Part shown: positions 10,077 to 18,839 of the stretch, piece by piece
How positions within the stretch are numbered: the first letter of the stretch is position 1
How the letters are laid out: every line of letters starts with the position of its first letter
From: Xanthobacter sp. YC-JY1
GTDB taxonomy: Bacteria > Pseudomonadota > Alphaproteobacteria > Rhizobiales > Xanthobacteraceae
Reading direction: 5' to 3'
NCBI RefSeq assembly: GCF_021730305.1
Contig: NZ_CP032674.1
Coordinates: 3,891,001-3,955,000, forward strand
Length of the DNA: 64,000 nt
The notes under the pieces: model-generated
Told to the model about the DNA's origin: nothing
What the model saw: only the letters and a program-made list of their open reading frames with translations
Databases searched by the model: none
Position numbers and translations under genes: made by a program

Positions 10077-10460
10077 ATGTCCGGACCTGACAATACCTCC
10101 GCAGGAGGCAAAAGCGGACCGGACGGGGCGGGAGGCTCCCGGCCCAGCGATACCGAGCTCTCCGCAAGGCTTGAGCAGCTCAACACCTCGTTGGGCCACG
10201 TCCGCGCCAAAGCCGAGGTGCCGGCTCCGAAAGAGCAGGATACCTCGTCCAAGTCGGGCGTCGCTCTTGCCTTCCGGCTGGGTGCCGAATTCGTGTCGGG
10301 CGTTCTGGTGGGGTCTCTCATCGGCTACGGCATCGACCGCTTCTTCTCGATCACGCCCTGGGGGCTGATCGTATTCACGCTGGTCGGCTTCGCCGCGGGC
10401 GTGACGAACATGCTGAGGGCGTCCGGCGAAGGCCGGAAAAAGGGCCCCGGCACGTCCTGA
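10077..10460 (+). CDS. atpI: ATP synthase assembly protein AtpI
   Basis: The 127-residue protein has a hydrophilic N-terminal half with a short helical segment and two C-terminal membrane spans, the first [19 protein letters not shown] and the second following FFSITPWG. AtpI helps assemble the c-ring and may move Mg2+. It is the first gene of the F0 cluster, 180 bases ahead of atpB. Sequence is poorly conserved in this family, so position supports the call. Confidence 0.88.
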   Translation: MSGPDNTSAGGKSGPDGAGGSRPSDTELSARLEQLNTSLGHVRAKAEVPAPKEQDTSSKSGVALAFRLGAEFVSGVLVGSLIGYGIDRFFSITPWGLIVFTLVGFAAGVTNMLRASGEGRKKGPGTS

Positions 10461-10639
10461 CGAGCGCCACCTCAAAAACGGGGACGGCGCGGCGGGACTG
10501 GGTTTTCGGGGCGGCGCGAGCCGTCCGGGTCATTGGGGCGGGGTCCGGCAGCGGATTTCGGCCTGTTGATACATTTGGCGGCTTCGGCCGTGATCTTGGG
10601 TTCAGCGGCCGAGGCCGCGATGGCAGGGGGCGCGTTCGG

Positions 10640-11392
10640 ATGACCGTCGATCCGATCCACCAGTTCGAGATCAAGCGCTACGTGGACCTGCTGAACCTCA
10701 GCAGCGTGCAATTCTCGTTCACGAACGCCGCCGTGTTCATGTTCGGCATCGTGGCGATTATCTTCTTCTTCCTCACCTACGCCACCCGCGGCCGCACCCT
10801 GGTGCCGGGCCGCGCCCAGTCGGCGGCGGAGATGAGCTACGAATTCATCGCCAAGATGGTGCGTGACAGCGCCGGCAACCAGGGCATGGTGTTCTTCCCC
10901 CTGGTCTTCTCGCTGTTCATGTTCGTGCTGGTGGCGAACGTGGTGGGCCTCATCCCCTACACCTTCACCGTCACGGCGCACCTCATCGTCACCGCCGCTT
11001 TGGCGCTGCTGGTGATCGGCACCGTCATCATCTACGGCTTCGTCAAGCACGGCACCCACTTCCTGCACCTGTTCGTGCCGTCGGGCGTCCCGGGCTTCCT
11101 GCTTCCCTTCCTGGTGGTGATCGAGGTCGTCTCGTTCCTCTCCCGCCCCATCAGCCTGTCGCTGCGTCTGTTCGCCAACATGCTGGCCGGTCATATCGCG
11201 CTGAAGGTGTTCGCCTTCTTCGTGGTGGGCCTCGCCTCGGCCGGCATCGCCGGCTGGTTCGGCGCGACGCTGCCCTTCCTGATGATCGTGGCGCTCACCG
11301 CGCTGGAGCTTCTGGTGGCGGTGCTGCAGGCCTACGTGTTCGCGGTGCTCACCTCGATCTACCTCAACGACGCGATCCACCCGGGTCACTGA
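10640..11392 (+). CDS. atpB: F0F1 ATP synthase subunit a
   Basis: The 250-residue multi-span membrane subunit forms the proton half-channels against the c-ring. The conserved helix [14 protein letters not shown] contains the essential arginine (R176). [11 protein letters not shown] and [16 protein letters not shown] are the other family blocks. Length is normal. It sits between atpI and atpE. Confidence 0.96.
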   Translation: MTVDPIHQFEIKRYVDLLNLSSVQFSFTNAAVFMFGIVAIIFFFLTYATRGRTLVPGRAQSAAEMSYEFIAKMVRDSAGNQGMVFFPLVFSLFMFVLVANVVGLIPYTFTVTAHLIVTAALALLVIGTVIIYGFVKHGTHFLHLFVPSGVPGFLLPFLVVIEVVSFLSRPISLSLRLFANMLAGHIALKVFAFFVVGLASAGIAGWFGATLPFLMIVALTALELLVAVLQAYVFAVLTSIYLNDAIHPGH

Positions 11393-11455
11393 CCCGGACG
11401 TCGCCTCGCCGTTCCACCGATTACCCCAACACTCGAGTTTTTGAAGGAGCAGTCC

Positions 11456-11683
11456 ATGGATCCCGCAGCTGGTAAGTTCATTGGTGCCGGTCTCGCCTGC
11501 CTCGGCATGGGTCTCGCCGGCGTCGGCGTCGGTAACATCTTCGGCAACTTCCTCTCCGGCGCCCTGCGCAACCCGTCGGCTGCCGACGGCCAGTTCGCCC
11601 GCGCGTTCATCGGCGCGGCGCTCGCGGAAGGTCTCGGCATCTTCTCGCTCGTCGTCGCCCTCGTCCTGCTGTTCGTGGCCTGA
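11456..11683 (+). CDS. atpE: F0F1 ATP synthase subunit c
   Basis: A 75-residue hairpin of two membrane helices joined by the polar RNP loop (38-40). The proton-carrying acid is E58. A GAAGGAGC ribosome-binding site sits 5-6 bases before the ATG. About ten copies form the rotor ring, so high expression is expected; a strong stem-loop follows the gene. Confidence 0.96.
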   Translation: MDPAAGKFIGAGLACLGMGLAGVGVGNIFGNFLSGALRNPSAADGQFARAFIGAALAEGLGIFSLVVALVLLFVA

Positions 11684-11709
11684 TCTCAGGTTCGCGGCGG
11701 AAGAGGTCT

Positions 11710-11730
11710 CCCGGGCGCCCAGCGCCCGGG
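11710..11730 (+). other. Intercistronic stem-loop after atpE
   Basis: A perfect 9-base-pair stem (CCCGGGCGC with GCGCCCGGG) closes a 3-base loop 26 bases after the atpE stop. There is no T-run, so it does not look like a terminator. It could protect the upstream mRNA from 3' decay. Confidence 0.6.
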
Positions 11731-11793
11731 CGCAGTGATTGACACCCTGTGACGAGGCACCCTTGCCTCGACAGGTGCGAAGGCGGGCAAGCC

Positions 11794-12513
11794 ATGATGA
11801 AGTCGTGGAAAGTGACTGTCGCGCTGGCGTTTGCGGGTGCGGTCCTGATGGGCGCTCCCGTCTCGGCGGCGAGCGATCCTGCCGGCAAGCCGGCCACGGT
11901 CGCACAGGCGGCTCCGCCCACCGGCGCCGCCGGGCATGGGACCCACGAGCCTGCCGCCGCAGCTCCCGGCACGGGACATGCGGATGCGGCCGGAGATCAT
12001 GGCAAGAAGAGCCACTTCCCGCCCTTCGACGGCACCACCTTCGCCTCGCAGCTGCTGTGGCTCGTCCTGAGCTTCGGCCTGCTCTACTTCCTGATGAGCC
12101 GCATCGCCCTCCCGCGCATCGGCCGCATCCTGGAAGAGCGCCACGACCGCATCGCCGACGACCTCGAGGAGGCGGCGAAGCACAAGGCTGACAGCGAGGC
12201 CGCCCAGGCGGCCTACGAGAAGGCCCTCGCCGAGGCTCGCGCCAAGGCCAACTCCATCGCCGGCGAGACGCGCAACCGTCTCAATGCCGAGCAGGACGCC
12301 AACCGCAAGTCGCTCGAGGCGGAGCTCGCCACCAAGCTCGCCGCCGCCGAGGAGCGCATCGCCTCCACCAAGACCGAGGCCCTCACCCATGTGAAGGGCA
12401 TCGCCGTGGACGCCACCGGCGCCATCGTCTCCACCCTCATCGGCACGAGCCCCGCTCAGCATGAGGTGGAACAGGCCGTCGACAGCGCCCTCGCCAAGAA
12501 GGACGCGGCCTGA
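11794..12513 (+). CDS. F0F1 ATP synthase subunit b' (with N-terminal extension)
   Basis: The 239-residue protein has the b-type stator pattern: one membrane helix (about 84-102) and then a long Ala/Glu/Lys-rich amphipathic coil to the end. It is the b' partner of the b subunit encoded next. The first about 80 residues are unusual. A signal-like hydrophobic segment (about 7-25) is followed by a Pro/Ala/His-rich linker with many histidines (48-74). Typical b' proteins are about 160-180 residues. An AAGGCGGG site precedes the chosen ATG; a second ATG follows directly. Confidence 0.88.
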   Translation: MMKSWKVTVALAFAGAVLMGAPVSAASDPAGKPATVAQAAPPTGAAGHGTHEPAAAAPGTGHADAAGDHGKKSHFPPFDGTTFASQLLWLVLSFGLLYFLMSRIALPRIGRILEERHDRIADDLEEAAKHKADSEAAQAAYEKALAEARAKANSIAGETRNRLNAEQDANRKSLEAELATKLAAAEERIASTKTEALTHVKGIAVDATGAIVSTLIGTSPAQHEVEQAVDSALAKKDAA

Positions 12514-12660
12514 GGGCCGCGACGCCCGCGCGCCTTCAAGGCAGCCGGGTTCTGCAATTTTGAACGCGCCTGACCGGTTCGCGTTCTCGACGAGACCCTG
12601 ACGTTTCAACGTCGCTCAGGCCCGGACCGGGCGGACGCAGACGGACCCGAGGACCACGTT

Positions 12661-13152
12661 ATGAACGAGATGTCACTGGCTGAACTTTGGGTCGCCATCG
12701 CCTTCGTGGTCTTCGTCGGCATCCTCATCTATGCCGGCGCCCACCGCGCCATCGCTTCCGCGCTCGACAGCCGCGGTCAGCGCATCTCCGCCGAGCTTGA
12801 AGAAGCCCGCCGGCTGAAGGAAGAGGCGCAGAAGCTCGTCGCCGAGTTCAAGCGCAAGCAGCGTGAGGCCGAGGCCGAGGCCGAATCCATCGTCACCGCC
12901 GCCAAGGCGGAAGCCGAACGCCTCGCGGCCGAGGCCAAGGCCAAGATCGAGGACTTCGTGTCCCGCCGCACCAAGATGGCCGAGGACAAGATCGCCCAGG
13001 CCGAGCACCAGGCTGTGGCCGACGTGAAGGCCATCGCCGCCGAAGCTGCCGCCAAGGCCGCCGAGGTTATTCTGGGTCGTGCAGCCACCGGCGACGTCTC
13101 CGACCGGCTGATTTCCCACGCCATCGGCGAGGTCAAGACGAAGCTGAACTGA
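12661..13152 (+). CDS. atpF: F0F1 ATP synthase subunit b
   Basis: The 163-residue stator subunit has one N-terminal membrane helix (about 8-26) followed by a long charged helix of Ala/Glu/Lys repeats that dimerises with b' and reaches F1 delta. It is the last gene of the F0 operon, followed at once by a terminator. The F1 genes are elsewhere, as is normal for alphaproteobacteria. Confidence 0.94.
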   Translation: MNEMSLAELWVAIAFVVFVGILIYAGAHRAIASALDSRGQRISAELEEARRLKEEAQKLVAEFKRKQREAEAEAESIVTAAKAEAERLAAEAKAKIEDFVSRRTKMAEDKIAQAEHQAVADVKAIAAEAAAKAAEVILGRAATGDVSDRLISHAIGEVKTKLN

Positions 13153-13176
13153 GCCCAAGCCGCTCCATTCTTCCAG

Positions 13177-13204
13177 AAGGCCGCCACTGGCGGCCTTTTT
13201 CGTT
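13177..13204 (+). terminator. Rho-independent terminator of the F0 operon
   Basis: The 7-base-pair stem GGCCGCC/GGCGGCC with loop ACT is followed by five T, 25 bases after the atpF stop. A flanking A/T pair on each side extends the stem. Confidence 0.9.
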
Positions 13205-13442
13205 TTGGGAAGCCTCTGCAGCGCGGCGCGACCGATCTGGACGCCGTGTCAACGCCCAGCCGGAGGCTGGCCCGCGGCTCCGGCCGGCCCGCCTGCCCCC
13301 ATCGCCCCGCCGCTCGGCCGCTCGGCCGCTCGGCGGATGCCTTGATTGAGCCGCCGCGCTGGTCCATTGCTAGGATATGTGGCGCGCAGCGGAACCCCAT
13401 TCTTCCCAGACCGGACCAAGCCGGAGGCGAGGCGGTTTGCCT

Positions 13443-14648
13443 GTGCGGCCCAACCCGCTGGCCCTGCTTCTGCTCGCCCTTCTCACCGGCGTGCTGCTGG
13501 GTGCGGATGCGGCGCGCCCCGCTTTTGCGCAGAACGACTTCTTCTTCTTCCTGCGTCCCCCGGCCAACGTGCCGCGCGGCAATCCCCAGCCCCAACAGCG
13601 GCAGCAGCAGCAACAACAGCAGCAACGTCCCCCGCAGAATTCCGGCTGGTGGCCGTTCCAGCCCCAGCCCGACCTCCTGCCTCCGCCCCAGCAGCAGGCC
13701 AAGCCCCAGGCGCCGGCCGAGCCCACGGGCGTCGTCTATGGCTCCGCCGATGCCGCGAGCCAGGGCAAGCGGGTCCCGCCCAGCCAGTTCGTGCTGGTGC
13801 TCGGCGACCGCATGGCAGGGCAATTGGCGCAGGGCCTCGCCGATTCCTACGTGCCGGAGCGACAGCGCATCGCGATCGTCGACAACACGGTCGACGAAAG
13901 CGGCTTCCTGCCGACACCGGTGGACTGGCTCGCCCGCCTGCCCGATGCGATTGCAGCCGCGCGGCCATCCGTCACCGTCGTTGCGCTCGGCTCGGACGAC
14001 CTGCAGCCAATCAAGGATGGCGATACCCAGGCCCAGCCGCTGACCGAGCGGTGGAACGAGCTCTATGGCAAGCGCGTGGACGAGGTACTCGCCGCGCTGC
14101 GCGAAAAGGCCGGACGCATCATCGTGGTCGGCCTTGCCCCCGTCGCCAACGGCCAGTTGTCCGATGACTACGCCAAGCTGAACGAGATCCTGCGCGCCCG
14201 CGTCGCCCGCGCGGGGCTCACCTTCGCCAATGTCTGGGACGGCTTCGTCGACGAGGACGGGAAGTACATGGCGAACGGCCCGGCGGTGGACGGCCAGCGC
14301 AGGCGCCTGAGATTCAACGATGGCGTGCGCTTTACCCGCGCCGGCGGGCGAAAGCTGGCCTTCTTCGTTCAGAAGGACATCAACCGCATGCTGGAGGAGA
14401 GCGGCGGCGCCAAGGCCTCGCCGACGCCGGACGCCACCAGCGGACCGGAGCGGCCCTCCGCCCTCGCCGGAGCCCCGGCGACGGGCCGCGACGCGCGCCC
14501 CGATGCGGTGCAGGTTTCCACCAGCGCCGCCTCAGCGGCGAAGGTTCTGAAGGATGGCGTCGCGCCGCCGCCCGTCCGTGGGCGGGCCGACGATTTCACC
14601 TGGCCGCCCTCCGGCGCCGAGCCCGCCGCCGCTCCGTCGGCGCGCTGA
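13443..14648 (+). CDS. DUF459 SGNH-fold exported protein, catalytic residues apparently lost
   Basis: The 401-residue protein has a signal peptide (about 1-29, ending AFA-QN), a glutamine run (50-61) in a Pro/Gln-rich linker, and a DUF459 SGNH-like domain (about 115-320). A low-complexity tail follows. SGNH block I normally reads GDS; here it is GDR (121-123). Block V normally has DGxHFT; here it is DGVRFT (R296). Both catalytic positions are therefore arginine, suggesting a non-enzymatic relative. The GTG at 13443 has a GAGGCGG site and puts the signal peptide first; an ATG at 13377 would add 22 residues. These proteins tend to act in cell-envelope polymer biology. Confidence 0.75.
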   Translation: MRPNPLALLLLALLTGVLLGADAARPAFAQNDFFFFLRPPANVPRGNPQPQQRQQQQQQQQRPPQNSGWWPFQPQPDLLPPPQQQAKPQAPAEPTGVVYGSADAASQGKRVPPSQFVLVLGDRMAGQLAQGLADSYVPERQRIAIVDNTVDESGFLPTPVDWLARLPDAIAAARPSVTVVALGSDDLQPIKDGDTQAQPLTERWNELYGKRVDEVLAALREKAGRIIVVGLAPVANGQLSDDYAKLNEILRARVARAGLTFANVWDGFVDEDGKYMANGPAVDGQRRRLRFNDGVRFTRAGGRKLAFFVQKDINRMLEESGGAKASPTPDATSGPERPSALAGAPATGRDARPDAVQVSTSAASAAKVLKDGVAPPPVRGRADDFTWPPSGAEPAAAPSAR

Positions 14649-14784
14649 AGGTTCCCGTCTTTCCGGCGGCCTGACCACCTCTGCCGCAGCGCGGCAAAAT
14701 CCGCTTTGCAAAGCCGGAGCGGCGCTTTACCGATTTCAGGGAAGAAGTGCGGGCGCCGCCCGCTGCATGGGTCGAGGAGCCGTC

Positions 14785-15684
14785 ATGTCCGAGGGAAATT
14801 CCGCCGCGTCCATCCGTCCGCGCCGCAGCGTCCTCTACATGCCCGGCTCCAACGCCCGTGCGCTGGAGAAGGCGCGCACCCTTCCGGCCGATGCGGTGAT
14901 CCTGGATCTTGAGGACGCGGTTGCGCCCGACGCCAAGGTGGAAGCCCGCGGCCGCATCGTCGAGACGGTGAAGGCCGGCGGCTTCGGGCCGCGCGAGGTG
15001 GTCATCCGCATCAACGGCCTCGACACGCCGTGGGGACCGGATGATCTGGAAGCCGCCGCATCCGCCACGCCCGACGCGATCCTGCTGCCCAAGGTGCAGT
15101 CGGTGGAGCAGCTCGTCACGGTGGGCCGCCGCCTCAAGGCGCTCGACGTGCCCGCCACCACGCGGGTCTGGGCGATGATCGAGACGCCGCTGGCGATCCT
15201 CGACATCAAGGCCATCGCCGCCGCCGCGCAGGACCCGCTGACCCGTCTCTCGGTGTTCGTCCTCGGCACCAACGACCTTGCCAAGGAAACCCGCGCCGCT
15301 CTGGTGCCGGGCCGCGCGCCCATGGTCGGCTGGCTGAGCCTCGTCGTCGCCGCCGCGCGCGTCTATGGCGTGGACGTGCTCGACGGCGTGTGGAACCAGT
15401 TCCAGGACCTCGACGGCTTCAAGGCCGAATGCGCCCAGGGCGTGGAGTTCGGCATGGATGGCAAGACGCTGATCCACCCGAGCCAGATCGAGCCCTGCAA
15501 CATCGCCTTCAGCCCCCCGGAGGCCGAGGTGGCGCGGGCGCGGGCGATCATCGCCGCCTTCGCCTTGCCGGAGAATGCGGGCAAGGGCGTCATCACGCTG
15601 GACGGCCGCATGGTGGAGCTGCTCCACGCCGAGATGGCGAAGCGCACCGTCGCGCTGGCCGATGCCATCGCCGCCCGCAGCTGA
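14785..15684 (+). CDS. CitE-like (3S)-malyl-CoA thioesterase / CoA-ester lyase
   Basis: The 299-residue HpcH/HpaI TIM-barrel protein has family blocks RSVLYMPGSN, DLEDAVAP (substrate and Mg2+ acid), a WAMIETP strand, VLGTNDLAKE and GMDGKTLIHPSQ. The overall pattern matches the malyl-CoA thioesterase (Mcl2) branch better than Mcl1 lyase or citrate lyase. Mcl2 hydrolyses (S)-malyl-CoA in the ethylmalonyl-CoA pathway. That fits the mesaconyl-CoA hydratase gene 2 kb away. GAGGAG lies before the ATG. The exact reaction within the family is inferred. Confidence 0.78.
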   Translation: MSEGNSAASIRPRRSVLYMPGSNARALEKARTLPADAVILDLEDAVAPDAKVEARGRIVETVKAGGFGPREVVIRINGLDTPWGPDDLEAAASATPDAILLPKVQSVEQLVTVGRRLKALDVPATTRVWAMIETPLAILDIKAIAAAAQDPLTRLSVFVLGTNDLAKETRAALVPGRAPMVGWLSLVVAAARVYGVDVLDGVWNQFQDLDGFKAECAQGVEFGMDGKTLIHPSQIEPCNIAFSPPEAEVARARAIIAAFALPENAGKGVITLDGRMVELLHAEMAKRTVALADAIAARS

Positions 15685-15691
15685 CCGCACC

Positions 15692-16396
15692 ATGACCACA
15701 CCCGCCGCCCTGACCGCTCCCGCGCCCCTGCACATCGTCATGGTCGCTTATCCGGACATGACGCAGCTCGACCTCACCGGCCCGTTCGAGGTGTTCGCAC
15801 GGCTGCCGGGCGCGAAGATCGACATCGTCTGGAAGACCAGCACCAGACCGGTGAAGGACGTGGCGGGCCTCTCCATCATGCCCACCGCCGCGTTCAAGGA
15901 AATCCACGACTGCGACGTGCTGTTCGTGCCCGGTGGGCCGGGCCAGCTCGAGTTGATGGAGGACCGGGAAACCCTCGGCTTCCTGCAGGAGATGGCGGAC
16001 GGCGCGCGCTATGTGACCTCCGTCTGCACCGGCTCGCTGATCCTTGGTGCCGCGGGGCTGCTCAAGGGCTACCGCGCCACCTGCCACTGGCTGTCTTTGC
16101 CGCAGTTGGCCCACCTCGGTGCCATCCCGGTGGAGGAGCGGGTGGTGATCGACCGCAATCGCCTCACCGGCGCCGGCGTCTCCTCCGGGATCGACCTAGC
16201 GCTGGCGCTGGCGAGCGAGATCGCCGGCGAGGACGAGGCACGGCGCATCACCCTCGCCATCGAATACCAGCCCGAACCGCCCTTCCCGCCCCGCGACAAG
16301 GAGGATCCCCGCCTCGTCGAGGAGGTCCGTGGCCGGACGCAGGGGTTTCAGGACAAGCGCGACGCCGTCGCCCGTCGCATCGGCGCGCGGCTCTGA
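15692..16396 (+). CDS. DJ-1/PfpI family protein (isonitrile hydratase-like)
   Basis: The 234-residue class-I glutamine amidotransferase-like protein shows the family pattern. An N-terminal IVMVAYPDMTQLDLTGPFEVF strand-helix is followed by FVPGGPGQ and a nucleophile elbow SVCTGSLILGAAGLL with the reactive cysteine, then ATCHW. The sequence is closest in pattern to cyclohexyl-isocyanide hydratase (InhA) and the AraC-associated DJ-1 group, without a DNA-binding domain. The start lies 7 bases after the upstream stop, so it is probably co-transcribed. Substrate unknown. Confidence 0.82.
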   Translation: MTTPAALTAPAPLHIVMVAYPDMTQLDLTGPFEVFARLPGAKIDIVWKTSTRPVKDVAGLSIMPTAAFKEIHDCDVLFVPGGPGQLELMEDRETLGFLQEMADGARYVTSVCTGSLILGAAGLLKGYRATCHWLSLPQLAHLGAIPVEERVVIDRNRLTGAGVSSGIDLALALASEIAGEDEARRITLAIEYQPEPPFPPRDKEDPRLVEEVRGRTQGFQDKRDAVARRIGARL

Positions 16397-16416
16397 CACC
16401 CCGGGGGGACTGAACC

Positions 16417-16620
16417 ATGAAGCTCTATCGCTATCTCACCGGCCCCGACGACGCCGCCTTCTGCAAGCGCGTGTCCGCCGCCCTCAACCGGGGCTGGCAG
16501 CTCCACGGTGCGCCGACCCTCACCTTCGACAGCGTTCAGGGCCGCGTCATCTGCGGCCAGGCCATCGTCAAGGAAGTGGAAGGCGAGTGGTCGGACGAGG
16601 TGGTGCTCTCCGAGCACTGA
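16417..16620 (+). CDS. DUF1737 domain protein
   Basis: A 67-residue small protein with the DUF1737 pattern: MKLYRYLTGPDD, a FCKRVSAALNRGWQLHG helix and a final beta segment. It is soluble with no signal peptide. A GGGGGGAC site precedes the ATG. It follows the DJ-1 gene by 20 bases in a likely operon. Function unknown. Confidence 0.85.
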   Translation: MKLYRYLTGPDDAAFCKRVSAALNRGWQLHGAPTLTFDSVQGRVICGQAIVKEVEGEWSDEVVLSEH

Positions 16621-16678
16621 GCCTGCGCAAAGGGGGCGCCGATCGGGCATCGCCGATCGGGACGCGCGGAGCGGCGGA

Positions 16679-17593
16679 TCAGACCGCCTTCGCCTCGGCA
16701 GAAGCGGCGTGGCCGGGCATGAGGACGATGGACACATCCACCTCGTCGCCGGCCTCGCGGAACTCCCGCTTCACCGACTCGGTGAGCTTGGCCACCACGG
16801 CGCGGGCACGGGCGACGGTCCAGTCGCTCTCGAAGCCGAGATGCAGCTCCACGAACATCTTGCCGCCGAACTGGCGGGTGCGGATATCGCCCAACTCGTC
16901 GAAGTCGTCGAAATGGGTGGTGAGCACCTTGAGGATGCGCAGCTGCCCCGCCTCGTCGATGGCCTGGTCCAGCAGGGAGGCCACCGAGTTCGAGAGCATG
17001 GCGTAGATGTTGTAGATCATGAACCCGATGACCACGAACGAGCCCATGGGATCGAGGTAGTACAGGATCGGGATGTTGTTGAAGATCGACAGGATCACCG
17101 TGACCGTGAACACCGAGCCCGAGGCGATAGCCGAGACGAGGTGAACGCGGGCCTGGGCGGCCAGCACCGGCGAATGGGTCTCGTGGGCGAGGCGCGTGGC
17201 CTTGCGGTTCAGGATTACGTTGCCGACCACCGCCAGGGCCGCCACGAAGAGCCCGAGCTCGGCGCCGTCCACGCCCTCCGGGTGCATCACGCGGATGATG
17301 GCGCGGGTGCCGGCGATAACCACCAGGATCGTCTGCAGCAGCGCGATCATCAGCTCGGCGAGGTTTTCCAGCTTGCCGAGGCCGTAGGCATATTTGCCCG
17401 CATGGGCCTTGTGGGCGAGCTTCAGCACCAGCCAGCAGGCGGTGAGCGCCGTCAGGTCGAACGAGGTGGCGAGCAGGTCCGTGAGGATCGCCGCCGAATT
17501 GGTGAGCGTTGCAGCGAGAATGTAGAAGGGAAACAGGCAGGCCGTGAAAATCATGGCCTGAAACGACAGATTCTGGCTCGCCGAACCCGACAC
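16679..17593 (-). CDS. Cation diffusion facilitator family transporter, atypical metal sites
   Basis: The 304-residue protein has CDF-type membrane spans, the YAYGLGKLENLAEL loop typical of the family and a C-terminal cytoplasmic domain (about 210-300). Two usual metal-binding motifs look altered. The first-span site reads TDLLATSFD, without the common histidine. The fifth-span HxxxD site reads HLVSA (H151, A155), without the aspartate. Substrate is therefore uncertain. The GTG at 17593 follows AGAGGGGG and gives normal family length; in-frame ATGs upstream at 17665 and 17656 would add poorly conserved residues. Confidence 0.8.
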   Translation of the reverse strand: MSGSASQNLSFQAMIFTACLFPFYILAATLTNSAAILTDLLATSFDLTALTACWLVLKLAHKAHAGKYAYGLGKLENLAELMIALLQTILVVIAGTRAIIRVMHPEGVDGAELGLFVAALAVVGNVILNRKATRLAHETHSPVLAAQARVHLVSAIASGSVFTVTVILSIFNNIPILYYLDPMGSFVVIGFMIYNIYAMLSNSVASLLDQAIDEAGQLRILKVLTTHFDDFDELGDIRTRQFGGKMFVELHLGFESDWTVARARAVVAKLTESVKREFREAGDEVDVSIVLMPGHAASAEAKAV

Positions 17594-17786
17594 GAACGCC
17601 CCCTCTTGCCCGCTGCGCCTTCCGGAGTGGCCCAGCACCCCTCCGGAACGCCCCATGAGGACCATGAGGGGGGCACGCGTCAAGCCGATCCGGCATCGCG
17701 GCCGAGATTCGACACGTTCTCCCTTCGGCCTGTTGCGTCGCACCCACGGGCTCTGCAACATGCGCCGACGAATTGGGGGACCCTAG

Positions 17787-18839
17787 ATGAGCAAGACCAA
17801 CCGGGGCAATTTCTTCGAGGATTTCAGCGTCGGGCAGGTGATCCGCCACGCGACGCCGCGCACCGTGACGGTGGGCGACGTGAGCCTCTACAGCGCCCTG
17901 TACGGCACCCGCTTCGCGGTCCAGTCCGCCGATACCTTCGCCCAGGACATCGGCTATCCGGCCGCCCCGGTGGACGACCTGCTCGTGTTCCACACGGTGT
18001 TCGGCAAGACGGTGCCGGACATCTCGCTCAATGCCGTGGCCAATCTCGGCTATGCCGGCGGGCGCTTCCTCGCCCCGGTCTATCCCGGTGATACCCTGAC
18101 CGCCGTGTCCGAGGTCATCGGCCTCCGGGAGAATTCCAACGGCCAGAGCGGCGTCGTCTACGTCCGCTCCCTGGGCTTCAACCAGGACGGCACCGAGGTG
18201 CTGGACTATGTGCGCTGGGTGATGGTGCGCAAGGCGGACCCCTCCCTCCCCGCGCCCGAGCCAGTGGTCCCCACCCTTCCGGCAGCTCTGGCCCCCGACG
18301 CCCTCGGCGGTGCCGTGCCCGTGCTCGACCTCGGCGGCTGGCGTGACGACCTCTCCGGCTCGACCGCCCGCTTCAGCGACTATGCGGTCGGCGAGCGCAT
18401 CGACCATGTGGACGGCATGACGGTGGAGGAGGCGGAGCACATGATCGCCACCCGCCTCTACCAGAACACGGCCAAGGTGCACTTCAACCAGTTCACTGAG
18501 GGCCAGGGCCGCTTCGGCCGTCGGCTCATCTATGGCGGGCACGTGATCTCCATCGCCCGCGCGCTCTCCTTCAATGGCCTCGCCAACGCCTTCCACATCG
18601 CCGCCATCAATGGCGGACGCCATGTGGCGCCGCTGTTCGCGGGCCTCACCGTCCATGCCTGGAGCGAGGTGCTGGACGCGCAGGAACTGCCGGGCCGTGA
18701 CGACGTGGGCGCGCTGCGCCTGCGCACCGTCGCCACCAAGGACCGGCCGACCGCCGATTTCCCCTTCAAGGCGGAGAACGGCGATTACGACCCGAGCGTC
18801 ATCCTCGATCTCGACTACTGGGCGCTGATCCCGCGCTGA
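17787..18839 (+). CDS. Mesaconyl-CoA hydratase (MaoC-like double hot-dog)
   Basis: The 350-residue protein has two MaoC hot-dog halves (about 8-150 and 180-345) and closely follows the pattern of mesaconyl-CoA hydratase from the ethylmalonyl-CoA pathway: a GNFFEDFSVGQ start, a YGTRFAVQSADTFAQ block and FGRRLIYGGHVIS in the second half. It interconverts mesaconyl-CoA and beta-methylmalyl-CoA during C2 assimilation. GGGGGA precedes the ATG. Its 3' end overlaps the convergent esterase gene by 25 bases. Confidence 0.88.
   Translation: MSKTNRGNFFEDFSVGQVIRHATPRTVTVGDVSLYSALYGTRFAVQSADTFAQDIGYPAAPVDDLLVFHTVFGKTVPDISLNAVANLGYAGGRFLAPVYPGDTLTAVSEVIGLRENSNGQSGVVYVRSLGFNQDGTEVLDYVRWVMVRKADPSLPAPEPVVPTLPAALAPDALGGAVPVLDLGGWRDDLSGSTARFSDYAVGERIDHVDGMTVEEAEHMIATRLYQNTAKVHFNQFTEGQGRFGRRLIYGGHVISIARALSFNGLANAFHIAAINGGRHVAPLFAGLTVHAWSEVLDAQELPGRDDVGALRLRTVATKDRPTADFPFKAENGDYDPSVILDLDYWALIPR

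Noticed and set aside
13311-13336. Short tandem repeat of CGCTCGGC units
   Set aside because: Only about three 8-base units in GC-rich intergenic DNA; no sign of function.
13593-13628. Glutamine codon run as evidence of a frameshift
   Set aside because: The frame stays open with consistent codon use on both sides, and Pro/Gln linkers are common in this family.
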